NCBI GenBank assembly: GCA_000149265.1
Contig: CH003295.1
Location: 202,902 to 266,901, forward strand
Direction of reading: 5' to 3'
Length of the DNA stretch: 64,000 bases
Source of the DNA: Ciona savignyi
Lineage: Eukaryota > Chordata > Ascidiacea > Phlebobranchia > Cionidae
Of the stretch, positions 37,501 through 52,500 are shown one piece after another. Numbering within the stretch: position 1 is the stretch's first letter; each line of letters opens with the position of its first letter. The notes below the pieces were generated by a model. The model did no database searches, had not been told where the DNA came from, and saw only the letters and a list, made by a program, of their open reading frames with translations. Both the position numbers and the translations under genes were made by a program.

Positions 37501-40500
37501 TACATGATCTGTCATCGAGTTAAAGGAGCTATTGCAATGTGTTGAATATAATGAAGATATCACAGTTTTTGTTTTATCGATTAAACCAATGGGTTTATAA
37601 AATACTCTGTCTTGAAACTTCAGCACTATGTACGGAGGGTGGCATATCTCTAAGAAATTAGGTGGTTTTACCCAAATCCCTGAAGATGCATGACAGGCAG
37701 TTGACGAGCTTTGGTGACATGGCAACATACTCCACTTGATGGTGCACTTGAGACACCATCGCTGCAGTCACAATCATTAGCTGGAAGCTGCTTGCACTTA
37801 ACTAGTTTTGACCCTAAAAAATAAAACCAGTAAACTACAAACCTATTATTTTTCTAAATAATTTGACAATATACGAAACGTGGTCTCCGGTTGGACACTT
37901 TATAAAACCATTAACAGAAAACATTATATTACACTCACTTGGGCCCTGTGTTAAGCCAAGCAAATCCATTAGTGCACGTTGCTGATAAGGAGAGACAGAA
38001 TTTTCATCACTTTCATCCATGATATCCCTAGCAGTGTCAAGCGACAAACCAGAATCCGTGGTAACTGAACCAGCCTTTATGATAGGAAAATATTTACAAA
38101 AATGTTAACCAATTACTAAAGCAAAAAAGATACTTATTTTGATCCTAATATAATACCAGGATTTCACAGTTAGGTTACCGAAGATACAGTGTTGTTTCCG
38201 ATATACACGAATTGCTTTAATTTTTGTACAACACATTAAACCAATGTAAACCATAGCCATTAGTTATTAACTTATCAATGGTTTTGCCAACCGTCTGAAA
38301 AATCGTTTTGAATTTAAACTAATGCTATGTAAGCATACTTTCGTGTATCGGTATAATTAAAATAGTTTTAGTTAAACTTGACTTGTTTAAGCTTACCGGA
38401 CCATACTTTTTAATAGCTTCCTCATAACAACGAACAGCTTTCAAAGGAAGAAGATATCTGGTGCATGGTGGGCTTTGCTGAGTTCCGATCCGTATGTGGC
38501 ACTCGGAACAAACACTGTGGTGAATAATAATTACGTGGTTTACCATGGTGCCTCTAATACAACAAGTACTTTCTGTAAGCATTATATTTTTGAGGTAAAT
38601 CAATAAATGTGTTCTAATAAAGAAACAGTCCAAAAAAAAATCCAATGCAGTATAAATGTTGCAGTATGTTTATGCTACTAACTGTTGTGCAACCTGTGTG
38701 GCTTAGGGAACGATGTCTTTGCACTGTAGAAGTTTCCGGACATCGATTCCACAGAGTTGCAAATGCATGCTAAAGGAGCAGTGGCGTAAATTCGACCTTT
38801 ATCGCGACTTTGGTTGAAAAACATCTTCATCCAGTCGTCATCATGCAAGCGGCAGCAAGCAAATCGTGGAAGCTAGATTAAAAAATGGATGTATGTGTCG
38901 TTGATTTATTTCACAGTAATTGTGTCCTCACACAATCTTGAAATAGAGAAGAAGGATACAGATATCACATGGTATAACTGACAGATGAGCTGCACGAAAG
39001 CATTGGGGAATAAACTAAATACTCAATTAAAGACAAACACACCTTACCATACATAGCATTTATTGTAAAATTTAAAAAGAAATCTGCCATACCTTATGTA
39101 GGTCACAAGTTTCATCCAGGAATTTTCGAAACTTTTCCACATCCTGTTTTCGATCAGTAATCGGATAACTGCGTGATTTGTCCACTATTTTATCCAATGA
39201 ATCTATGCTTTTGATTGGCTGAGGTTCGGTTGCACTTTCGTCTTCATCATTCTTCAGAACAAATTGAACTTGATCCTGCTCAGCGACATGATCCAAAACG
39301 TGCCTTCCTGGAGGATTCCACTGCTGATATCTCGCATTTATCTCCTCCTGTGCAAGTAGCGACGTTAGTGTCATGCTAACAAGAATGTCCGCCTAGTTGT
39401 CCCTCTCTATCGTACACAACACACTACAATAGCTCCGTAACCCGACTGTGAGTGAGATTTAGCAGTGTGATAATCTTCTTACCTGTGTGATAATCTTTTT
39501 AATAAGAGTCAGGTTATAAAATTACTTGAATGTTTTATAGTTATTTGTTGACTCACACAAGGGGGATAACAAATATATATGCTATTCTAAGTGAAGAATA
39601 AAACATCACTATGTCTTTTAAGTAAAATATTTTGCAATATTCTGCCATGGAAAGTAGTTTAAAATTAGCATATATATACGTTTTACATGGTCTTTTTGCT
39701 TGTTAGAATAATGAAGTTATGCAAACCTGCAGTCGTCTTTTTTCCTTTTCAAATCTCCTCTCCCTCTCCAGTCTCTCTTTTTCCACCATACTCTTTTTGT
39801 GACGATATCCACATCGTTCTGGCAACTTCGCTCGACATCCAGGATTGGCACAACATTTCTTGCTATCCTTCCACAATCCCTCAGTGGAACTTCCACATTT
39901 TGAATCCAGCCCAACATCACACAATGTAGTCAGTGAATCCAGTGAATTTGCACCTTAACCAAAACAATGATTTGCGATCTCACACAAAAACAGTTATCAT
40001 GTGATTTAAAAAGTTGCAAAGTTTACCTTATTAAAAGTTAAAAAAAAATTAAAATGTTAGATACAGAACTAAATAGTAAACTAAGACTAAGGAATGTTGT
40101 AATCAAAATATTTTATGCCCCAAGTTAGTTGCTTAAATTTTTTTTATTTGATTTGAACTTAACCTTACATGACCTATTTTGTAACGAATTCACATAGGTC
40201 ATTCATTCAATAATTTTTGAAAAAAAACAAGCTTACCTTCGAGTCTTTCACCTTCATCATGTTTTACCAGATAACGGTATGCAAATGGCCGGTCTTGAAC
40301 AGGTTCAACAGATACCACACCACCGCACACTAAGCAATAGTCATATTCATCTTGTTTGTTGTCCAAATCTGGTCTCGAAAATTCACTTTCACTTCTGCGT
40401 TCGTTCGCCCAGTGTGCCAAGTCAGCATCACGCGCTGGCACCTCAGATGACAAAATATCAGGTTTTGACGATTTCTCCACAGTTGCATCAGATAAGCTGG

Positions 40501-43500
40501 TATCCTCTTTGTTCTTGGGAGTTTCTAAATGTTTTGCAGTGATTGGCCAGTGAAGCGGAGATCTCTGTGCTAATTTACCACCGATTTGGGGGTTACAAGA
40601 GCACCTGTGGTGTCCTGAGTCTAGTTCTGGTATATTTTCATCTGCAGCAGCTTTGGTGTACATTGCAAGGTTTCTTTTGGTCAATGGTAATTCATCTGGT
40701 TTTGGTTTTCCATCACAGCATGGACAGGAACCTTTGGATTTATTAAAAACTCCTTGCACACAGCAACCAGCAGAAGGGCGAGGGGTTCTGGGAACATCTC
40801 GAGGGTTTCCTGCACTTGGAAACGGAGCTGACTGCGCAGAAGAACTGGCACCGTTGTTAAAACTAGTCTCCTGACTTGTATTTGTCAGATGAGAAGAAGA
40901 TTCAGTAATGTTCGATAAAGATGAATCTGCTGTACTTTCATCAGTATTTGTCACAGTCTGACTAGAAGCTTCCTCACTTAATGAATGGTTGATATCAGTT
41001 AAGCCTTCCACACTTCTAAGTTCTGTACAAGATGTAGGTTGAGTGGTACTTTCAATTCCAGACATGTTAGTTGGTGACTTAGAGGATTGATCAGTTGTAG
41101 TATTTACGCCACTCATGAAAGAGGTTGCGTCTATATTTGCTTGAGCTGGCAGCGTGGACTCAAGGTTCATTTGGTGAGCTGCCACTACAAGATGTTCATA
41201 TTCTGGGAAAGGTGGTATTTTTGAAACAGATGTGCTAGGAAATTTCTGGCATTTATCAGTGATGATATCCGCCACTTCATCACAGCTCTCAGCATCAGAT
41301 AACTGGCGAGCGATGGAACATATTAAACAGCCATATTGGAAAGACCCATGCTTGGTACAAATGCATGAATATTTGTTCTTCTTTGCTTCTGTATCTGTAA
41401 CACATAGATTTAGGTCATAAAGTATAAGATATTGGACTGGCTTGTTAGATCAACTGGTAGTTGTCTAGCCAGAAGATTATGAATCAAAACAAGCTAGTTA
41501 GTTGTAATATGTCGCATAACACAGGGAAGGGCACAAGTTGCTTCAACCCAGTAAATCAATAAGCTAAAGAAAAAACTACAACAGCCTTTGATATATACAT
41601 CACACCAGAATAGCTCTAATAAAAACTGTAGGCATGGGGCAAATCCCGACATGTAATAATGTCATTTCTTCTCCCCTACATTGTGGAAGAGATGACTATC
41701 CTAAGGATGTATATGCCAAAATGTATTATACCAACAGATTTTATAATAGAATTTTAGTACATATGTTATGTTAGTGGAAGATCTGTCACATTGATCTGTC
41801 TACTGTTATGCCTATGTAACAATCTGTATTAGGAAATGGGCACGACAAACCCAATATTAATATTTACACTCAATTATTTTAGACAGGGATTAAAGTAACA
41901 AAATACCACTTGAAGCAATTTCTTCATCTTCTTCCTGCTCAACAACTCTTCTTCCCCACTTCCCTGCAATTGTAGGTAGATCGAATGATCGACTCTGCAT
42001 CCCTTTATATGCATCTCTTCTCCTTAGAGCCTGCTCTTCCTTCCACTGGAGACTGGTATCACTCCTCACTGGGTTAGCACCAAACCCACCAAGTCTTACT
42101 TGAATGTCATCCATTCGTTTATTTACACCCGAGGGCCTGAGGAAGTGACAATTGACGAAATAAAATAAAACTGGTACCAGTATTGAATTTGTTCAATAAA
42201 AAGATACACGTAATAAGTAAGAGAAATCTTTCCACACTTGAGTTATTGACTGGTAAAGATATTTTATGAGGCTTAATCAAATATGTTTTTTTTATCAAAT
42301 GCAATGGTCTATTATATAATATGGCAACATTCATCGCATATAAAATGGATAAAATTTTATATTAGTTTTGTTTTTTCTTTTTTCTCCTAACCATTAACTT
42401 TAACAACTTTCTATTTTAATGAAATCAAATTCAAACCTAAAGCCAAAGGTCATGTAGAACTTTTCATAATCCGTAGATTGCAGGTAAAAGTTGTTGTAGT
42501 TTGTTCTTATTTGGTCCTTGCAGTGCACATTCCATCTACATGGTGGTTTCACCCCGGTACATGGATGCAGTGGTTCCTCCTCTGGTTCTTTGTATATGTT
42601 TACCTGCACCAACCCTTATTTAATGCTTTGTATTTGGGAATAAAAGAAATTGTGGCATGGAAAAATTGTAAAAAAAAATACATTTATAGCTGAACATTCA
42701 GGTTTGATACCGTTTAGCACGTTTTTATTTCAAAGCGTTGTATCTAATTTTTTGTCCTGTCCGACGGGTTAATCTGTTGGTTTAGTGGGTCGCCTTTCAG
42801 CCGAGGGGTTGCAGGTTCGAAACTGGTCGCTAGCTAGTCGGTTGTGTCCTTATGGAAGGCACTTAAAGGACATTGCCTGACCCCAGTGGATTAATGGGTT
42901 GTACTAAATTGAAGGAACATGTGAATCATACACAACACACTGCAATAGCCCCAGTAACCCGACAGTGGGCATGAGGTAAATCTGACAATTGCCCGTGTGT
43001 TAACCCCCTTAAACATTAATATCCTATCTTATTACTTAAAAAAACATTTAGACATTTTTCTGATTAAAACCTTTTCACGAGCATCAACTGGTTCCCAAAG
43101 ATCCGCCACGTTTAGATCTTTTCGTTGTAGCTCAACTTCACAGGAGAGAGCAGAGTCAGTATCCGACCACTGGAACTGCTGGGAGCGGAGCACCACTGGG
43201 GGTTTATCTGTCAACCCATCCGCATTTTTCGTTTGCTCCTCAATAAAGTCTTTGTAGTTACGGCAACAAGTTGCAGTGGATTTCCAGTCCGATCGTGGCC
43301 CACATTTTCCTTCTACAATTTCCTCTCCATCAAACGGCTTGTCAATTTTTGAACTTTCATCGAAATCTGTAATAAACAAAATATCAATGCTGAGTTTCGA
43401 AAAAAAGCTAATGACATTAAGCATAAACGAATATCTACTGTTGGGATTGAAAAACTTAAAAACATTTTATGGACAATAAAAAATTGTTTTATTCTTTTTC

Positions 43501-46500
43501 ACAAACTTAAAAACCAGGTCAACACTCTTAAAAATAGTATTTCCTTGCCCCGCAACATCAGAGTAAAAAAATTGCAGCCGAATTATAAATCTACCATAAA
43601 AAACACTAACCTTTATGTTTGGCAAGGATTGCATCTCCACTGCCCTCTAACACAGCTTTGGCATGTTCCGCTACCGACAACATGCATTGCGCCACTCCGT
43701 TCAAGCGGATCACTATCTGGCTGATGTTGCGACCCATGGCCTGTGCAAAGATGTTTGTATGGTAAGCTCACATGGTAGTGCATTGGGCTACCAGCCATAA
43801 GGATGTAAGATTTAATGCAGCTCATAACTGGTCGTTGTTTTCTTTACATGGGTACTTAGCAAACTACTTAAGTCCAGGTAATTAATAGTTTGATGACAAC
43901 TACCCGATGGTGGGCATTAGATAATATCATAATTATCCAAGTTAATACACCATTTATTTTTTAGTATACACACCAGTTTGCTATGCTATTTTTTTAATGA
44001 CTGTACACTAAATGTTACAATTTGCATTTTATACATTAAGATCAATGTGATACTTAGTCTGTCTTGAATAATTTTGCAAAAAAGAAGTCTTAACCCTTTA
44101 ACTGCCGGCTGTTTTTAGGTCATTTTTTGGCTTAGTCACCTTAGGTTAGAAGATTTTGTACTAAAAACTATTGATGTAAGCATTATATGATCAACAGAAA
44201 AGTTGTTCAGTAATAAATTTTCTTTTTTTTAACAAAACAGTATGTAGCAAAGTTATTTATGATTATCTTTGGAACATTTTTGCACTACTCTTTTTGTGAT
44301 GACGTCAAAACTTGACAGATGACGTCGTAATACGCAAATCCTCCCCAACATTTTTTTTTGCCCAATGAAACACAAACACATAGTCCAGGGAAACAAAACT
44401 GCTGCAAAACAGCTTTAAAAAGGTTCTTCATGGCTAGACTTACTCGAAAATTAAGCACAACTGCTTCCAGAATCATTATCAGCCAACAAAAGGGCAGCTT
44501 CTTCAACAGAATACCCGTTTTACCCTCCATAAGCTCAAAAAAGAGCCTAATCCAAAATGTACAAGCGAATAACGAATGGCTTGTTTTCAAACTAAACAAG
44601 CGAACCATGACGACAATAGTTATAAACTAATCGGGGACTAAAATCAAAATTAAAACTAATTAAAACAACTAAAACCACACATATATGTATACATTTTTTT
44701 AAACTCACATAACTAAAAAATATCAAACGCAAACCTATATATCAATTTATATTGGTAAAGGCAGAAATTATTCAGCTCTCCAGCGCTATCTCACTGATCA
44801 AAATCGGCCGTATACTTTTCTACTTATGTAATTTTCGGCGCTGTCGACTTGAGTCAACAGCGGCAGTTAAAGGGTTAATCACCTTGACAAATGGATTCAG
44901 GTTTCTTCGGATGTCATTTCGAATGTGCCGAGCAATTACATGAGCTCTACCGCCATCTACTTGTAAATCCTCGATTAACATTCTTCCAGGAGTCACTTCA
45001 ATCAGTTGGTTAGCAAGTCGAGTAATAATCTGAGGAAAACAAGTCAATGCAACCACGCCTGCAAATAATAGGATGTAATAATCATTGTTGTTGTTGTGCA
45101 TGGGACAATGATATTTGCAGAACTCAGTTGATTATTTACCTCATGGCACAATAAAGTTGCTATAGTTTGTTATACCGATATGTTCGACATCATTTCAATG
45201 TTTGAATAATCTATTTGAACCAAGTAGTTTAAGACATCAAACGTAAGTGTCTTGCAAATGTATTTAATTGTAGAGAATATCATGTTGCTGGACTACATTA
45301 TACTTTGGAATGCTTTTTGTCCACAGTTCTTTAATTTATAAATGTATTCAATGTGTGATTATATAATTTTATTAAACTTTTATCAAACTATTAAAATCCT
45401 CTTAATTGAGACAACTTATTTTAAGAACACTACAAGATTACAAACGTGGATGAAGTTTTTGATTAATTTCTTTTAATTTTCTTGATTTTCTTTAAAATTC
45501 TATCTAACAAAAGACTACTATAATACCACAATATAGGTAAACGACCAAATTCTTTACGAAAATACAGTCTAAATCTTTTAAGCACCTTTAACCCACTTGG
45601 AAGATACCTCTTCACAGCATTATACAGTCGAAGTAGCAACCTCCGCCCAGTTGCTCCTGAATCCCCGATTTGCCGATGCATCTCAATCAAACGCTCTATG
45701 CCATCTGCTTGTGCTGTCACAAAGCGAATGAGCTGCCCAATGGTCTTCCAGCCTGATAAAATAGAAGTATACAGTTTGTTTAAAGAACTTTTTGAACAGG
45801 TCTGAGTTTGATCATAGTTAAATTTATTTGCATATGATATCCATGTCTATCTCCAATGTTTGGCTAAGTTGCTAAGTTATAGCTGCTTTAAAAGAAGAAT
45901 TTATCAGAATAGTGTGGAGGAAGTATGGTTACTAGAGACATTGTCGTGCTTTGTATACAATAGGAAATATTATAAATGACAATAGGTAAAAGCAATATAG
46001 ATACAAGCTTGGCTAAAACATGACAAAAAGTGTTGCCCATTTAGTATTATCTTTAAGAATACCGAAACTAAACATTAGATTTATTTATCTTTGAATAATT
46101 AACTTTACCCTTTTCATGCACTACATATTGTATCATTAGCTCAGCAAACAGAATAGCGCCATCAGTCGTGAGTAACATGCTTCGGTAAAATCGAGACAAT
46201 TTCTTTAAATTGCAAGCCGAAAGTTCACCAAGTGGGCAATCCTGCAGAAATGTTACAAAATTTATAATTTATTCAACAAATGACTAAACAGAAAACCAGA
46301 ATCAAATTACTCATAAAATTAACTCAACATTTCAACTAAACTAAATTTTATATAAAAGTCACTAAAAAACAGTATGGTGAAATCATAAATGACGATTAAA
46401 TCTCCTGTAAAAAAATCAACATCGGGTTAATTCTTGCGAGGTGTTATTAAGGTGGGGGAACCTGGACATAAAAAATGAAATAAAGAGAAACCTTTTCAGC

Positions 46501-49500
46501 AATATTTAGGTCTGTTAGCTTTTGATTCCAGTCAAGTATTCTGTCAAACTCATAGTACACACAATCATTGTGTGATGGGTCATATTCCTCAAAACCTGTA
46601 AAAATCGTATTTAAGGTATATTCAGTATTGCAGAATCCTTATTGATTGGCCCTTTGTTTACTTTAAATTAAATTTGGGCTCATAGCTAAATTTACTAAAC
46701 CTTTGTTCATGGAAGAGCTTGCCAGGATTCTTTCAGTGTGATCATGGAAACTTACACATAAAAGTATATTAAATGGCTATAATATTGTAAAGGTAAATTG
46801 GGGATAAGCATGGAAACAGGATAATATGCTAAGTCCACTTGTTTCCTTCTGCAGTAAATTTACAGTCATGTAACAAGCTTAATTTAACTTTTCGTATTTA
46901 CCAGAATTCATTTTTTTAACATTTGTTTCATCAGCTGAGTCAAGATCAAAACAACGCTCTTCTTCACATTTAACTCTGCACTTGGTATCTAGGCCATACT
47001 TTCCCTGGATGAGATAGAATGCTCTTATAATGAATTTCACCAATAAAGAAATTGATCTTGAGACTAACGGGTGTAGTTTTATTAAAATACCCTTTCACAG
47101 GAACTTGTTTATGTAAAGAGAGAATGATGCAAACAGCTGACAGTGTCATTACAGCATGCATTCTTTTTTAAATTACACAACCGTAGCGGTATGTATAACT
47201 TTCATACATTCTCAAGAATGCAAAATTTAACTAGTTATATTGGATCTGGAACAGTTATATTCACTCCACAGTATAAAATCACATAAGAAGCTACTTTAAC
47301 ATTAATTTTTAGGAACCACTACATCACTGCTACTTCTGCAGTAAGTTCATAATTAAAAATAGTATTCTACCTTTATCCTTTCAACATTGTCACTTTGAAA
47401 TCTCAGTCGTTGAGTGACATCGCATATCAGAGATGTCCACGCAGTTGATGTTCTTGCACAAGACAACACATTCCTGAAAGCCTGTGTAAAAAAACTATTT
47501 AAATGGACTTCACAATAATAATTGTGTATTTGAACAATTTTTAAAATATATCAGTTTTATCCAAATACATTAGCATATTGGTGTAGTGGTAAACATGATT
47601 TACGGTTATGACCACAAAAGGCCCAATCTCCACCAAAGTTTTCTGTATGGCATCGTTTCCAGCTAAGGCTTGTGGCACTTGTGGTCTGGTTCCAGTAGAT
47701 TTAACTGGATCATCATAGTTAAACTAGATTATTTAAAAAATACAAAAAATATTAAAAATATTGCAATACTGCAATAACTTTAGAAACTTTATCGTTAGCA
47801 TGAGGTACTAAATTAAAGCTAAGACCACTTTTAGCACTTTGTTGAAATTTATTTATATAAACTGAGATAGACATTAAAAGTTTATTCATAATTTTAGTTG
47901 TATAAGATATTCATTTTATTCCCGTGACGTGGAAAACGTGTGACACTTATTATGCATGTCATTTTATTTTTAGGCAGATGTCATTTTATTTTGCAAATAT
48001 ACAAGGGGGCCATTTTAACATGGGCAATGTGACCAGTTTATCTACAGCCCACTGTTCTTGCATTGTGTTGTATATTTGTTGAACATTCCATTAATTTTGA
48101 TACAACCCATTAATCTATCAGGTTTAGTTGATGTCAGAAGTAACTTATCCAAGGACAGACCAGTGTTGCCTGTGGCTGGTTTCGATTTCAAAACCTTTCG
48201 GTTGTCTGCAGACTGCCAATGTTTTTAATGAATTACCTAACGGTCAGACTAATTAATTATGCATTGCTCTATAAATTCTACCCACCTCTCTGCCTTTAAG
48301 AATAGGGGCAATAAGAAGAGAGCTATCGCAAAATAGCTCGGGACCCTCTTTTGATTCTGAGAGCAGGGCAAAGAGCTCAGCTATACTGGAATGCAGGCTT
48401 GGGTATTTTGCCATCTCATCGTATGCATCAGCAAGTTTCCACGCATACTCGGAGTACATCAACATTGAAAATACCTTCATACGAAAATAGTGCCAATGTA
48501 GGAGGTTTTACTTTTGTTTAAATAAAGCTAATTGAAAATAAAAAAGTTTAACAAGATGGTTTATGCAGTAAAACATTGGAACGCTAGTCAGAAGGTTAAT
48601 TGTTCAAAACTTATCACATGGTATTTGTGGTATTTGTTTAAGTTTTTTTTAAGGAATTGAACAGATAATGCTCCAACTCAGTAAAGACTCATGAGGTATG
48701 CAAAAATCAATAGTTTTTATTGTATGCAACCTATTAGTGGGCACAAAACTGTGGGCATAAAGGTTTAAATATGGATCATATTATAACTGTCCGTTTCCCA
48801 GCATCAAAGACAAAATTCCATTTTATATGATATAACAAATACAACGAATAATTTGCACCTAATGTAAAAATATATTGGATTAATTAATAATTAAATTATA
48901 AGCAAAAGAACAGCCTACTCTTTCTCTTGGAATTGGCTCAGGAAATTTCTGTATGAGCTCCTCCTTAGTCATTCTCTTCACACCATCATTGCGACCTGAG
49001 AATGATACTCCTTTTTATTCATATATGAGACAAAAACTGTACCTTATGCATACTAGCACATGGTCGGGTACTAAGTGTAACTACGAAAATTTAATGTTTT
49101 TCTTAATTTCTCTGCACAGATGTGAAAATAAGCCCAAACCGTGTTCGCAATATATTGGATTGGAGTGAATTTGTGAAACCGTATTTTTAGCTGTTGGGTA
49201 AGCCTTTTTGATTGTTAATCTCAGTGTTAATTAATACTTTTTGATCGTTAATTTTTCTTATTTAATGAATTACATGAAACTTAAAGTAAAAGAATTGAAA
49301 CTTTGGTCCCATACCCTAAGAGTGGTTTGATTAAAGTTTGAGTCTTTGACAAATATGGCCAAAACTCCTCAAATAAATACTTTTGCTGTTTTGCAATTCA
49401 GCACTTGGACCAAGGATATTGCTGTGTGTTAAATATTCGATATATACAAGTTTTTAATTGTTCCATTTGAATTACCAACTGTGCAGAGAACAAACCGAGC

Positions 49501-52500
49501 ATTTTTCTAGTCAGGACCTTCATTATTATTCCATGAACTATGCAATCGAACAGGCAAAGGTACCATAGCCACATGGCTATCAGTGCAATAGTATTACCTA
49601 CCATTCATATCCATTACTTCAGGTTCTTCATCCACAAATCCATCATCGAGATTTGTACGATCCAATCCCTTCCAATCAGTTGCAGCATTCACTGTGTCTT
49701 TTCTTACCAAGTAAGCCTCGTCAGGGATGGCAACTTTGTACCACTGCTCTCCGCGAGTGTTCAGATCAAAGTAAACCATACTGATCTGGTTTTAATCCAA
49801 TTAATAAAACTTAACAACAGAATGAGATATATTTATGTTTATGCTTGTAAATAGGAAAATGCAAGGAGCATTAACGTACATCGCGCCAATCGTCAGGTTA
49901 CCGAATCTATTGCAGTGGGTTTTATGTGATTCAGACGTTCAATCTGAGTTCAGGCAGTGTCTGTTAAATGCCTTGCCCAATCTATTAAAGAGAAAAAAAG
50001 GAACTTAATTACGTTAAAAATACTTTTAACCTATGTCTGAATATTCCCAATTCTGAAACTTATATATGTCTTACCAATTCTCCTTCTTCTACCGACATGT
50101 TAGCCACAGATGGAGGTAAAAGGATTGGGGAAACTTCTTTTAGTAGATGTTTCTTGATCCAATCTTCCAAAGGATAAGTATTCATATCACCAGCACCATA
50201 ACCACCATCTGTTCCTGAAAATATTAAATTAGCTTGATATTGCAACAAATATTAATACATACTTTAAAAGATTAACACACACCTAAAATATCTATTTTTC
50301 AGTAACTTCTTTTAAACAACTTAAGAACCTGGAAAGGGGCCACAAAGCGGTAATAAATATTTTCAGAATATGAACAACACTGTTCATCTAACTCAAAATC
50401 TGACAAAAACCTATTAGACCTCTGCACACTTGCAAGTAAGCTTATTTTTTTCAATTGTGTATGAAGAGCCTTATTTGTTTGTTTTTAATCAAAACACCCA
50501 AAATATTATCACAACAGTTATGATACTAACCATCCATCAATCCGTGTTCATACTCGGACATCAATGGCCGTCTACCTTGTCTGGAAAACTAAGTGTCAAG
50601 ACACAGTGAACAGTAAAGTTTACAAACATTTCGGCTTAAATGATATATTTTAGATGGTCATATTTATATTTAATCATTATTGATTGAAAATCAGGTGCCA
50701 ATTTCAGGTGTCGCCAAATCCACATACCCGCATTGAAGTGGCTGACGTTACTATGGTGAGGGATATACCTATGTTATTACCGAAATCGTAATTACAGATA
50801 CGCTTTGAACACGCACACACCCACATTCCACATATAAATATATTTATGTTATATAAATTGAGTCATTATTGTTTGGTAATATTACTTGTACATTTTAACA
50901 GCTGGAAATCTAAGGATTTGTTAGCAAATGTTTACAACCGATGTAACAATATGGATAAATATGGAATTCCCTACGTGTCCATATACAAACGATACAGCCA
51001 TTTATAGTAATATTTACCTCAAAAGGTCAAAATCTGCTACAGGCATCGATTCAAGGAGGTTAAAACTTTTCTGGGTTGTTTCATTTAAATCCAAACTGCT
51101 AATTGAGAACAGGCTGTCTACCTGCAATTACAAAATAATTAAAAACAATAGAAAAGTAGATCTGTGTTTGAGTAACACTGGGACTAAACATTATATCATG
51201 GAATAACATACTATCATATCCAATGTAAATCGAGTTTCTTCTTCATTAGTTAGTGGTTTGCACCTACAGGTATGCTTTTCTAAATAAAATTATTATATTA
51301 TCAATCACCTATAAAAACTAACAGCAACCTATTATTAGTCCATATCTACAAAAATATTCCCCTACCCTCCACACGGATACAGGTTTGACCAGATATTTTC
51401 CCTTCCCAACATATATTGGTAGAGGTTTCGCTTCTGGTGTGGGTTCTTGTATCGTATTTAATGTTGGTTCGGCCTGGGTCTCAACAGCAACAAGTTCTTC
51501 AACAATGGAGCATTTTGATGTCACAGAACCTTGTTCCTCAGTACAAACTGTTAATAGCAACAAATAAAAATGGAACCGTAAATTTCTTACAAACACATTT
51601 TGGTTGGTCCCCTAATAGTAAATTTAAATAGTTGTAAATTCTATAAACATATGTATTTTATATAACTATATATATTATAAAGTGCATTTTAGAAACCTTC
51701 AGCTTCTTCAAAGTCCTCATTATTGTTCAAGAATTGTCTCGCAGCCGCAAAACCTTTTTTGAATATTCCAAACAACTTTGTTGGCTTGGATACAGAGACC
51801 TGTTCATAAGGTTTGCTTACTAAAAACAGTAAAACAGGAAAATGTATTTTTCTTACATCATCTTCACATGGAATTAAGTCATCCATGGCTGTTATAAAAT
51901 CTTCCTGAACTTTTTCTTCGCCATCCAAAGATTTTTTTAGTGAAACGGACTCTTGTGATTTCTCAGGTTTTGAACCTGTGATACCAACAAATCCTTGAAC
52001 AGGTTGAACCAGTTGCAGCAATATTGCAACATCCTTTTTAACAGGCAACTTAATAAGCACAAAACCAGTGTAATAAGTCTGTATTAAGCACACATAAAAT
52101 TGATTTACAAATATTTCTTTTAGCATTTAGTTTTTTAACACGCTTTTTGAACTTGCCTTTTGTCAGCCATTTCCAAAACATTGTGTCATCATACACTATA
52201 TTAGGATGGTTCTCAAAATCTTCCAACCTTTGAATGTCACCTGTACAGTAAAAAAATACAAAAAAGAATCAGAGGGAACATATAAATATACAGAAAGGGA
52301 ATGAAGAACCTGCATATTTATTAATAAGAAGAAGCATACTATTGACTTATTTTATAGCATATTGAATGTATTTCAATAATCATATGTTTACAGTAATTGT
52401 CAAGGTATATAAAAGAAGCAAAACTTTAACATGTCAACTAAATATCATTACCACTCTTCTGCAATGTACTACATATTATTAAGTTATAAATCTAAAAACA

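Larger units (their letters stand above)
37199..43366 (-). other. module: Cys-rich second half of the giant loop
   Basis: Exons: 43366-43071, 42603-42437, 42136-41907, 41394-40237 (1,158 bases, the largest), 39953-39727, 39347-39093, 38872-38694, 38514-38397, 38074-37939, 37813-37672 and 37382-37199. Clusters of Cys and His suggest metal binding: CICTKHGSFQYGCLIC, a CC...CPCC pair, CLVCGG, CCANPGCRAKLPERCGYRH, FACCRLH, LACICNS, CSECHIRIG and TCKVCGPHS (across the next exon). The large exon also has a Ser/Thr-rich low-complexity middle. No named zinc-finger class fits. Confidence 0.65.

Noticed and set aside
44285-44640. Open frames inside the piggyBac-type element
   Set aside because: No DDE-type transposase features, and both strands are open; read as non-coding filler.
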